Shown: positions 1-6,051 of the stretch, in pieces
Layout: the number at the start of each line of letters is the position of its first letter
Numbering within the stretch: the stretch's first letter is position 1
NCBI GenBank assembly: GCA_023247285.1
Contig: JAHFGU010000044.1
Coordinates: forward strand, 1-9,794
Length of the DNA: 9,794 nt
Source: Candidatus Omnitrophota bacterium
GTDB taxonomy: Bacteria; Omnitrophota; Koll11; Aquiviventales; Aquiviventaceae
Direction: 5' to 3'
Program-made: the position numbers and the translations under genes
Notes under the pieces: generated by a model
Told to the model about the DNA's origin: nothing
What the model saw: only the letters and a program-made list of their open reading frames with translations
Databases searched by the model: none

Positions 1-2
1 CG

Positions 3-161
3 CAGCATGGGATGTGCACTATGGATTCCTGCCTGAAGTCGCTGGCCGACCGCAAGATCATTTCGTTTGACACCGCCCTCAGCCGGGTCCGCAACCGCGA
101 AGAGTTCCTCCTGCACGGCAAGCCCGTTCCCTCCAAGCACCGCCTCTGGACGCCGCACTAG
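3..161 (+). CDS. pilT: PilT-like type IV pilus retraction ATPase, C-terminal fragment (5' end outside window)
   Basis: An open frame enters from the left edge and ends at TAG 159-161, leaving 52 codons. The peptide begins QHGMCTMDSCLKSLADRK and continues into IISFDTALSRVRNREEF. This matches the C-terminal end of PilT/PilU-type ATPases, where a GMQTMD-like stretch is followed by a short helix, an 'xGxIS(Y/F)xxAL' segment and an N-x-x-E-F ending. In that family the protein is a cytoplasmic hexameric ATPase that powers pilus disassembly. No nucleotide-binding motif lies in the visible part, so the call rests on the tail alone. Another GspE/PilB-superfamily member cannot be excluded. The next gene has its own promoter starting 8 nt after this stop, so the two are not obviously one operon. 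Confidence 0.62.
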   Translation, partial: QHGMCTMDSCLKSLADRKIISFDTALSRVRNREEFLLHGKPVPSKHRLWTPH

Positions 162-168
162 AGCCCGC

Positions 169-197
169 TTGACGCGGCTGCTTATTCTGGCTATACC
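169..197 (+). promoter_or_regulatory. sigma70-type promoter for the Phd-like antitoxin
   Basis: TTGACG (169-174) and TATACC (192-197) are separated by exactly 17 nt. They lie just after the PilT-like stop codon. The expected transcription start near 204 leaves a leader of about 40 nt before the antitoxin ATG at 245. Both boxes match the consensus at five of six positions. Confidence 0.7.
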
Positions 198-232
198 GTG
201 AAATCGACAGCCGCAGCATGGCTGAAAGACCT

Positions 233-237
233 GGAGG
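233..237 (+). promoter_or_regulatory. Ribosome binding site that fixes the antitoxin start
   Basis: GGAGG lies 7 nt before the ATG at 245. The alternative in-frame ATG at 218 has no comparable Shine-Dalgarno sequence and would add nine residues not typical of the family. This favours 245. Confidence 0.7.
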
Positions 238-244
238 GATCACG

Positions 245-490
245 ATGAAAGCGATTGCCTTGTCAGAAGTGAAAGACGATCTGTCGCGCTACCTGCGTTT
301 GGCGGAACAGCATGGGATCATCATTACGCGTCACGGTAAGCCGGCGGGAATCCTCATCGGCTTCAAATCCGAGGATGATTGGTTCGAGTACCGCTTAGAG
401 CATGATCCGAGGTTTTTGCGACGGATCCGCTCAGCTCGTGAGAGCCTCCGATCAGGAGACGGCATTCGCATCGAGGAGATCTCGTGGTGA
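245..490 (+). CDS. Phd/YefM-family antitoxin, apparently without its toxin
   Basis: An 81-residue protein starting MKAIALSEVKDDLSRYLRLA, with ITRHGKPAGILIGF in the middle and a DPRFLRRIRSARESL segment near the end. This is the Phd/YefM pattern: an N-terminal DNA-binding fold that represses its own promoter as a dimer, and a C-terminal helix that neutralises a RelE/ParE, Doc or PIN-type toxin. The start at 245 is set by GGAGG at 233-237. The promoter at 169-197 is its own and is the likely autoregulated operator. Normally the toxin gene overlaps or follows at once. Here a GTG at 484 overlaps the stop codon, as a toxin start would, but that frame closes after 22 codons at 550-552, and a tRNA promoter begins at 549. 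The toxin is therefore absent, degraded or encoded elsewhere. Family call good; partner unknown. Confidence 0.85.
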   Translation: MKAIALSEVKDDLSRYLRLAEQHGIIITRHGKPAGILIGFKSEDDWFEYRLEHDPRFLRRIRSARESLRSGDGIRIEEISW

Positions 491-548
491 CGTCTGTTAA
501 CCGCCAGAGCATGGCCCTACGCAATTACTCATTAACCCCTGTTTCATC

Positions 549-577
549 TTGACGTTACAACGGCGCTGTGCTACAAC
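549..577 (+). promoter_or_regulatory. sigma70-type promoter for tRNA-Glu
   Basis: TTGACG (549-554) and TACAAC (572-577) are spaced by 17 nt. The predicted start near 584 gives a 5' leader of about 28 nt before the tRNA at 612, a normal layout for a single tRNA gene. Confidence 0.6.
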
Positions 578-611
578 CAGGGCTCCGGTCGCGCGCATGG
601 CCGGGTTGCGG

Positions 612-686
612 GGCCCCATCGTCTAGCCCGGCCCAGGACGTCGGGTTCTCAGCCCGAAGACAGGGGTTCGAATCCCCTTGGGGCTG
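612..686 (+). tRNA. tRNA-Glu (anticodon CTC)
   Basis: A full cloverleaf can be folded by hand. The acceptor stem pairs 612-618 with 679-685 (one terminal G-U). The D stem pairs GTCT 621-624 with 636-639. The anticodon stem TCGGG 641-645 pairs with CCCGA 653-657 around the loop TTCTCAG, giving anticodon CTC at 648-650, which reads GAG. The variable loop is 4 nt (658-661). The T stem AGGGG 662-666 pairs with CCCCT 674-678 around TTCGAAT. The discriminator is G686. The CCA end is not encoded (CTC follows), so a CCA-adding enzyme is needed. The GGCCCCATCGTCTAG opening is typical of bacterial tRNA-Glu. Confidence 0.96.
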
Positions 687-693
687 CTCTTTA

Positions 694-702
694 TGCTATA
701 CT
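694..702 (+). promoter_or_regulatory. Extended -10 promoter for the operon starting at 748
   Basis: TGCTATACT is a complete extended -10 element (TGn followed by TATACT at 697-702). No good -35 box lies 16-18 nt upstream, because that region is the 3' end of the tRNA gene. The expected start near 709 leaves about 39 nt before the ATG at 748. It is placed to drive the small membrane protein gene and the tad genes behind it. Confidence 0.5.
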
Positions 703-747
703 AGCGGTCATGTGTGGCCTGATGGACTCTAGGCGACAGGAGGATGG

Positions 748-1017
748 ATGGCGCAGGAGCCGTATAAGTTCTTGCGGGTGAGTGTCGTGGTCTTCAAGGT
801 GTTGGCATGGGTCGCTGTGGCCTTTCAAGTCGTCAGCGGCCTTATTTTATTGATCGGAGGCGGCGAGCCGATCATCATCGGCGGGATAGACATCCCGGCG
901 CGCTTGGTCGGCGTGCTGAACTTCGTGGCGGCCGGCGTCTACTTTTACTCCTTCTGGCTGATGAGCAAGGTCCTGCAGGTGCTGCTGGACATCCGCGGGC
1001 GGCTGCCCGGCGCATAA
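748..1017 (+). CDS. Small two-helix inner membrane protein of unknown function
   Basis: An 89-residue protein. A short polar start (MAQEPYKFLRV) leads into a long hydrophobic segment at about residues 10-37, a short loop with GGGEPIIIGGIDIP at about 37-50, a second hydrophobic segment at about 52-75, and a basic tail that includes DIRGRLPGA. AGGAGG at 738-743 lies 4 nt before the ATG. I recognise no characterised domain. The two-helix hairpin with charged ends would place both termini on the same side of the inner membrane. It is followed after 6-12 nt by the TadA ATPase, in the same reading frame, with only TAA 1015-1017 between them, so co-transcription is very likely. It could be an accessory of the secretion machine, but nothing in the sequence proves that. 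Confidence 0.75.
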   Translation: MAQEPYKFLRVSVVVFKVLAWVAVAFQVVSGLILLIGGGEPIIIGGIDIPARLVGVLNFVAAGVYFYSFWLMSKVLQVLLDIRGRLPGA

Positions 1018-1029
1018 GCATGGGTGGGC

Positions 1030-2307
1030 ATGGCCTCAACGAACGAGCTGTATGACCGGGTCAAAGTCCGGCTGAAGATGCACCTGGTCGATTGGCTGGA
1101 CACGGTGCCCAACAACCACAAGGGCCAAGTGCCCCGAGAGACCGTCGAGCAGACCCTGCGCCAGTCGCTGCGCGCCGTCACCGATGAGCTGCGGCTGCCG
1201 GCCCTGCCGGCGGCGGACGAAACCCGCCTCGTCCACGAGACCATCAGCGCCGTCCTCGGCTACGACCTCCTCGACGATCTGCTGGCCGATCCCACCGTCA
1301 GCGAAGTGATGATCAACGGGCCGCAGGACATCTTCGTGGAGCGCGACGGCCGCATCGAGCCGGTGCCGTCCCGGTTCCGCGACGCCAACCACCTCATGAG
1401 CGTGGTCGAGCGCATGCTCAGCCGCATCAACCTCAGCGTCAGCGAATCCTCGCCGGTCTGCGACGGCAGCCTGCCCGACGGCTCCCGCATCAACGTCATC
1501 ATCCCGCCCCTGGCCCTGAACGGGCCGGTTGTGACGATCCGCCGCGCCGGCCGCGAATGGACCATGGACGAGTTCATCGCCCGCAACGTCCTGAGCCGCC
1601 AGGCGGCCGAGTTCCTGCAGGCGTGCGTCAAGGCGAAGGTCAACCTCGTGATCTCCGGCGGGACCTCCGTGGGGAAAACAACGCTGGTCGCGATCCTCTG
1701 CCAGGCCATTGCGCCCCAGGAGCGCGTTATCACGATCGAGAACGTGGCCGAGCTGCAGCTGCAGGGGCTACCGCACTGGGTGCGGCTGGTCAGCAAGCCG
1801 CCGAACCTGGACGGGCGCGGGGAAATCCCCCTGCGGGTGCTGGTCAAGAACGCGCTGCGGATGCGGCCTGACCGGCTCATCCTCGGCGAGGCGCGCGGCG
1901 GCGAGGCGCTGGACGTCGTCCAGGCGATGCACACCGGCCATGAAGGCGTCATCACGGTGCTGCACGGCAACTCGCCCCAGGCGGCCCTCGAGCGGCTCGA
2001 AACCTTGATGCTGATGAGCGGGCTGGACCTGCCGCCGTCGGCCTGCCGCATGCAGATCGCCAGCGCCGTCGACGTCGTCGTGCATATGAACCGGTTCGCC
2101 GACAACAGCCGGCGCATCGCCTCCATCGCGCAGACAGGGAGCTCCGCAGACGGCTTTCAGTTGGACGAGCTGTTCAAGTTCGACGTGCGCGGCTTCCGTC
2201 CGGACGGCACGCTGGAGGGCGAGCTGCGCTACACCGGTGCTAGGCCGAAGTGCTCCAAGAAGTTCCAATTACACAACATCTCACTCCCGGGAGGCATCGC
2301 CGCATGA
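1030..2307 (+). CDS. cpaF: CpaF/TadA-type secretion ATPase (stand-alone copy)
   Basis: A 425-residue cytoplasmic ATPase of the VirB11/PulE-like superfamily, which powers assembly of Tad/Flp pili at the inner membrane. An N-terminal helical region (about 1-85) leads into the CpaF N-domain with LADPTVSEVMINGP and LPDGSRINVIIPPL. The Walker A motif GGTSVGKT is at 210-217 (Lys216). RMRPDRLILGEARGGEA contains the Walker B-region Glu287. The His-box reads HGNSP (His312) where many TadA proteins have HANSP. Length is normal for the family. An upstream in-frame GTG at 1024 is the other possible start; neither start has a strong Shine-Dalgarno sequence, and I prefer the ATG. It overlaps the following lipoprotein gene by 4 nt (ATGA), implying translational coupling. 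A second TadA domain is encoded downstream inside a fusion protein, so the two may form mixed hexamers or serve different steps. Confidence 0.93.
   Translation: MASTNELYDRVKVRLKMHLVDWLDTVPNNHKGQVPRETVEQTLRQSLRAVTDELRLPALPAADETRLVHETISAVLGYDLLDDLLADPTVSEVMINGPQDIFVERDGRIEPVPSRFRDANHLMSVVERMLSRINLSVSESSPVCDGSLPDGSRINVIIPPLALNGPVVTIRRAGREWTMDEFIARNVLSRQAAEFLQACVKAKVNLVISGGTSVGKTTLVAILCQAIAPQERVITIENVAELQLQGLPHWVRLVSKPPNLDGRGEIPLRVLVKNALRMRPDRLILGEARGGEALDVVQAMHTGHEGVITVLHGNSPQAALERLETLMLMSGLDLPPSACRMQIASAVDVVVHMNRFADNSRRIASIAQTGSSADGFQLDELFKFDVRGFRPDGTLEGELRYTGARPKCSKKFQLHNISLPGGIAA
2289..2294 (+). promoter_or_regulatory. Ribosome binding site that fixes the start of the parvulin-like lipoprotein
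   Basis: GGGAGG lies 9 nt before the ATG at 2304, inside the end of cpaF. It supports 2304 over the in-frame ATG at 2250, which would place 18 extra residues ahead of the signal peptide and overlap cpaF by 58 nt. Confidence 0.7.
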
Positions 2308-3320
2308 GCGTGGGGTCGACTCGTCGTGTCACACAGCGCCTCGCCCTGTTGACGATGGGGATGCTCTGCATCAGCGGATGCGAGAAGCTGACGTCGCTCT
2401 TCCATGGCGGGCATGACGATGCCGCCCCAGCGACCCAGGCATCGCCGGCCGCGCCCGGCCCGGCCCAGGTGCAGCGGCCGCCGGTGCTGCCGGCTGACAT
2501 CGCGGCGTCCGTCAACGGGGTGCCGATTTCGAAAACGGACGTCGAGCTGCGGGTCGAGGAGCTGAAGGCGCTGATGACCAACCTCGGCCAGCCCTGGACG
2601 CCGCTCACCGCCGAGCGGCTGCAGGCGGTGCTCGATGAGCTCATCAACAACGAACTGATGAGCCAGGAGGCGGTGGCCCGCGGATTGGATCGCCAGCTCG
2701 ACACGCAACGCCGATTCGAGTTCCTGCGCCGGACGTTCTTCTCGCAGGAGTGGCTGCGGTGGAGCCGGGACCGGTTGGAGGTCGGCTCCGCCGACGTCGA
2801 GAAGTACTATGAGGCGAACAAAGCCGGCTTCCGCATGCCGGAGCGCCGCAAGCTGCGCCAGCTCACCGTCGCCTCCGAGGACCAGGCCAAGCAGGCGCTC
2901 AGCCAGTTGCTGGGCGATAGCGCAGACTTCGCTTCGCTCGCGCAGCGGATCTCTGTGGCGCCCTCCGCGCCGCAGGGCGGGCTGCTCGCGACCTGGGTGG
3001 TCCGCGAGCAGGAGAAGGCGCTGCTGGGCGCCGATGAAGCGGAGAGCGTGACGACGCTTGATCCCACGCTGGAGGCGGCCGCGTTCGCCATCGATCAGGT
3101 GAACGGCCTGAGCAGCTATGTCAAAGGCGCGGATAATCGCTATCACATCTTTCAGCTGGTGGAGCGGCAGGCCGAGCACCAGCGGCCGCTCACCGAGATG
3201 TGGGACCAGATCAAGAACTTCCTCCTCTTCCAGAAACTGCAGGGCTCGTTGGAGCAGGTGCGGACCAAGGCGAAGATCGAGCGGTTTCCTGAGCGGCTCG
3301 ACGCCGTCAAACACGAGTAG
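2304..3320 (+). CDS. SurA/parvulin-like peptidyl-prolyl isomerase lipoprotein
   Basis: A 338-residue protein with a lipoprotein signal: basic start (STRRVTQR), hydrophobic core, then lipobox ISGC with Cys26 as the lipid-modified residue. A Pro/Ala-rich linker (about 40-63) is followed by a SurA N-terminal-like helical domain (about 65-170, opening ASVNGVPISKTDVELRVEEL). A parvulin-like domain (about 180-290) follows, with DFASLAQRIS, a GG turn, LEAAAFAI and a closing YHIFQLVE. The first conserved parvulin histidine (in the usual H-I-L strand) is missing: the strand reads RKLRQLTV with Gln186 in that place. Catalysis may be weak, and chaperone activity more likely. The product should be a membrane-anchored periplasmic folding factor, perhaps helping the secretin or pilins. 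It overlaps cpaF by 4 nt and precedes cpaB by 14 nt. Confidence 0.85.
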   Translation: MSVGSTRRVTQRLALLTMGMLCISGCEKLTSLFHGGHDDAAPATQASPAAPGPAQVQRPPVLPADIAASVNGVPISKTDVELRVEELKALMTNLGQPWTPLTAERLQAVLDELINNELMSQEAVARGLDRQLDTQRRFEFLRRTFFSQEWLRWSRDRLEVGSADVEKYYEANKAGFRMPERRKLRQLTVASEDQAKQALSQLLGDSADFASLAQRISVAPSAPQGGLLATWVVREQEKALLGADEAESVTTLDPTLEAAAFAIDQVNGLSSYVKGADNRYHIFQLVERQAEHQRPLTEMWDQIKNFLLFQKLQGSLEQVRTKAKIERFPERLDAVKHE

Positions 3321-3334
3321 CGAGGACCGAGCCC

Positions 3335-4231
3335 ATGCCCGCCCCTGATCTGCGACGCTTCGTCGAGTCCGGCACCGCCAAGCGGGTGCTGCCGCTCATC
3401 TTCGCGGTGGCGATGGGCCTGGTCGGCGTTTCGCTCGCCCACTCCTGGCGGATGCGGCAGATCCAGGCGCTGCAGCGCGAGGAGATGCGGCTCAAGGCGA
3501 ATTACCAGGAGCCGATCCAGGTGGTGGTGGCCGCGAAAGACATTCCTGAGCGCACGGCGATCGAGCCCTCGATGCTGAAAATGGCGTCGGTGCCGCAGAA
3601 ATTCGTGCAGCCCTATTCCATCCGCGCGCCGGGCGAAGTGGCCGGGATGGTGACGGTCGCCCCCATCGCGGAATCGGAGCAGGTGATGACCAACAAGGTG
3701 CGCCGCCAGGAAGCGGTGCCCCTGGATGCGACGCTCTCCAGCGTGACCCCGACCGGCACGCGGGCGGTGACCATCGCCGTCGATTCCCTCACCGGCGTCG
3801 GCGGCTTCGTGCGGCCCGGCGACAAGGTGGACATCCTCTGGACCTTGAAGCTCGGCGATCAGTCCTCGACCCTGACGCTGTTCCAGGACATCCCGGTGCT
3901 GGCTGTGGGACGCCAGATCGTCGGCAAATCGGGGAAATCGGTTGACGAGGGAGCGGGCGGGGGCGACCGGGGCCAATCGGTGACGTTGGCGCTCAATCCG
4001 CAGGAGACCTCCTCGCTGCTTTTTGCCAGGGAGCAGGGGCATATTCAGCTGAGCCTGCGGGCGTTGAAAGACACGGGCGCTGTTCCCGTGCCGCCGGCGA
4101 ACCTCCAGACCCTCATGGAAATGCAGTTGGGCGTCAAGGCCACCGAGGCGGCTCAGGCCAGGCCGCGGCAGGTGGAGGTCTACAAGGGGCTCAAGCGCGA
4201 CGTGGTGGTGCTCGCCGACGAGCAGCAGTAG
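3335..4231 (+). CDS. cpaB: CpaB/RcpC Tad pilus assembly protein
   Basis: A 298-residue inner-membrane-anchored periplasmic protein. A basic start (RRFVESGTAKR) is followed by one membrane segment at about residues 20-37. A SAF-type domain at about 50-120 opens with QVVVAAKDIPERTAIEPSML. The RcpC/CpaB domain then contains GGFVRPGDKVDIL (VRPGDKVDI at 159-167), a family hallmark, and continues to about 290. CpaB is thought to stabilise or gate the secretin channel in the periplasm. GAGGA at 3322-3326 lies 8 nt before the ATG. The gene sits 14 nt after the parvulin-like gene and 18 nt before the secretin, the usual cpaB-cpaC order. Length is normal. Confidence 0.93.
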   Translation: MPAPDLRRFVESGTAKRVLPLIFAVAMGLVGVSLAHSWRMRQIQALQREEMRLKANYQEPIQVVVAAKDIPERTAIEPSMLKMASVPQKFVQPYSIRAPGEVAGMVTVAPIAESEQVMTNKVRRQEAVPLDATLSSVTPTGTRAVTIAVDSLTGVGGFVRPGDKVDILWTLKLGDQSSTLTLFQDIPVLAVGRQIVGKSGKSVDEGAGGGDRGQSVTLALNPQETSSLLFAREQGHIQLSLRALKDTGAVPVPPANLQTLMEMQLGVKATEAAQARPRQVEVYKGLKRDVVVLADEQQ

Positions 4232-4249
4232 CCCGTCTCAGCATCCCGG

Positions 4250-5956
4250 ATGACGCCACGGAAACACCGAACGGCCGCACGAGCGCAGCGACGGCTCGTC
4301 GGGACTGCGCTGTGGCTCTGCGGCGCGCTCCTCTGCGGTCAGGCCCTGGCCCGGCGCCTCTCGGCCGCCGAATCGAACCCTGCCGACGACGCCCTTGAGC
4401 CTCCGGTCACCGCTGAGACGCCTGCCGCGCCATCGTCCCCCGCTTCGCCGGAGCCGCTGCCCTCTTCACTCTCCCTGGATCCCGGCGCGATCCGCAGCCT
4501 CGCGGTGGACCACGTCGACCGGGTCGCGGTCGGGGATCCGAACGTCCTCGATGTGACGGTGATCTCCTCCAACGAGCTGCTCCTCAAGGCGGGCGGCATC
4601 GGAACGACCAACGTCATCCTCTGGGACCGGCAGGGCCGGCACGTCATCGACGTGGACGTCGTCGACCGCAAGCCTGAGGCGGCCGAAGCGCAGCTCGCCC
4701 AGCTGCTGCGCGAGCTGAATCTCTCCGGGGTCAGCGTGAAACGCGAACACAACAAGGTGTTCGTGACCGGCCAGGTGTCGCGCAAAGAGGAGCTGGAGCA
4801 GATCGAGCAGATGCTCTCCGCGTTTCCCGGGGTGACCAATCTCGTGAGCCTGCCGTCCTCGCCGGCCCCTGCCTCGGCGGCCGGCCCCGGGCCGCTGGTC
4901 CAGATGGCCGTGGAGATCATCGAGATCAATCGGACCGACTTGGAACAGCTGGGCGTCAAGTGGTCCGAGTCGGCGGCGATCACCCAGCCGGCCACCACGG
5001 ATCAGACCCTCAATGAGGCGCTCTTCAAGTGGGGCACCGGCTTAAGCCGCGGCAGCGTGGCCGCGACCATCCACGCGCTCGTCAAGCAGAGCAAGGCGCG
5101 CGTCCTCTCCGAGCCCAAGCTGGTCACCACCAGCGGCAAAGAGGCCTCGTCCTTCATCGGGCTGGAGGTGCCCGTGGTCATGGCCACCTCCTTCGGCACG
5201 ACCACGTCAACGGTGAGCGCCAGCATCGAGTTCCGCAAAACCGGCGTGTTGCTCAAGATGACCCCGAACGTGCTGGAGGATCAGCGCATCACGACGGTGT
5301 TAGAGGCCGAAGTCTCCGGCATTGACACCGCGTCGGGGCTCAGCGTGCCCGTTGGCTCCCAGACCGTGACCGTGCCCGGGTTCAAGGTCCGCAAGACCGC
5401 GACACAGGTGACGACCGCCTCCGGCGAGACGATCGTGATCGCCGGGTTGCTCGAAGTGGAGGACACGCACGACATCAGCCAGGTGCCCGCGCTGGGCAGC
5501 ATCCCGGTCGTCGGCCGGCTGTTCCGGTCTCCGGAAAAGGAATCGATCCAGCGGGAGCTCGTCATTGCCGTCACCCCGCAACTGCTGACCGACCGCACCG
5601 AGGCGGCCAAGAGCGCCGCCGCGCTGCAGCAGGCGGTGGCGTCGGCGGAAGCCACCGCGTCCGTTACGGATCCGACGCTGCGCTACGCCCTCCAGGTGCA
5701 GGATCGCATCGCCAAGTCCATGCAGTATCCGCGCCACGAGCGCGAGACGGGGATAGGCGGGCGGGTGAAGCTGCGGCTGCACCTCTTCCGCGATGGGACG
5801 CTGGGCCAAGCGCTGATCACCGAGTCCTCCGGCATTGCGTCATTCGACCAGGAGGCGCTCAAGGCCGCCCAAGGCCAGTCCCCCTACCCGCCGTTTCCGT
5901 CAGACGTTGTTCAGCAAGACCTGTGGCTCGATCTGCCCGTGCTCTTTCGCCTCTAA
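4250..5956 (+). CDS. cpaC: CpaC/RcpA-type secretin with a C-terminal TonB domain
   Basis: A 568-residue outer-membrane secretin. The signal peptide has a basic n-region (residues 3-15), a hydrophobic core at 16-33 and likely cleavage after QALA (34). An Ala/Pro/Ser-rich linker follows. The pilus-type N-terminal domain (about 75-135) includes SLAVDHVDRVAVGDP. A BON-like domain spans about 140-205. The secretin core runs from about 217 (VQMAVEIIEINR) to 447, with SEPKLVTTSGKEASSFIGLE, VPALGSIPVVGRLFR and RELVIAVTPQLL. CpaC proteins usually end close to this point. Here about 90 more residues (477-568) form a TonB C-terminal domain: YPRHERETGIGGRVKLRLHL, then SSG, FDQEALKAA and YPPFP. The chain reads through with no frameshift, so it is a true fusion. 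The ATG has only a weak Shine-Dalgarno sequence, but the signal peptide supports it. Confidence 0.92.
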   Translation: MTPRKHRTAARAQRRLVGTALWLCGALLCGQALARRLSAAESNPADDALEPPVTAETPAAPSSPASPEPLPSSLSLDPGAIRSLAVDHVDRVAVGDPNVLDVTVISSNELLLKAGGIGTTNVILWDRQGRHVIDVDVVDRKPEAAEAQLAQLLRELNLSGVSVKREHNKVFVTGQVSRKEELEQIEQMLSAFPGVTNLVSLPSSPAPASAAGPGPLVQMAVEIIEINRTDLEQLGVKWSESAAITQPATTDQTLNEALFKWGTGLSRGSVAATIHALVKQSKARVLSEPKLVTTSGKEASSFIGLEVPVVMATSFGTTTSTVSASIEFRKTGVLLKMTPNVLEDQRITTVLEAEVSGIDTASGLSVPVGSQTVTVPGFKVRKTATQVTTASGETIVIAGLLEVEDTHDISQVPALGSIPVVGRLFRSPEKESIQRELVIAVTPQLLTDRTEAAKSAAALQQAVASAEATASVTDPTLRYALQVQDRIAKSMQYPRHERETGIGGRVKLRLHLFRDGTLGQALITESSGIASFDQEALKAAQGQSPYPPFPSDVVQQDLWLDLPVLFRL

Positions 5957-6051
5957 GCCGTCGCTCCACTCGCTTGCGTTTTCCGCTTCGTATCAGGCAT
6001 ACTTTGTTATTAGAACATGAAGGTTGCATAAAACTACTTAACAGATCAGGG
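5957..6051 (+). promoter_or_regulatory. AT-richer intergenic gap with a possible weak promoter for the TadZ-TadA gene
   Basis: A 95-nt gap separates the secretin stop from the start of the fusion gene, much more than elsewhere in the upstream block. TTGCGT (5974-5979) and CATACT (5998-6003) with 18 nt between them make a weak promoter candidate. The sequence after 5998 is clearly richer in A and T than the neighbouring genes. No terminator hairpin with a T-run is visible, so read-through from upstream is also possible. Confidence 0.35.

Noticed and set aside
484..552. A short frame starting GTG 484, placed like a toxin gene after the antitoxin
   Set aside because: Only 22 codons before a stop, with no similarity I recognise to RelE, ParE, Doc or PIN toxins. 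Not annotated as a gene or pseudogene.
1260..2126. A 288-codon minus-strand frame opposite cpaF
   Set aside because: Shadow of the CpaF reading frame; Ser/Arg/Thr-rich with no recognisable motif.
2250..2303. Earlier start for the parvulin-like protein at 2250
   Set aside because: It would bury the lipoprotein signal behind 18 residues and overlap cpaF by 58 nt. GGGAGG at 2289-2294 fits the ATG at 2304.
2229..3314. A 361-codon minus-strand frame opposite the parvulin-like gene
   Set aside because: It has no domain and biased composition, and fully overlaps a gene with a signal peptide, lipobox and ribosome binding site.
5923..6051. N-terminal extension of the TadZ-TadA protein from an ATG at 5923
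   Set aside because: It overlaps the end of the secretin gene, the added residues match no TadZ sequence, and much of the stretch is AT-rich intergenic DNA. The ATG at 6052 is the better start.
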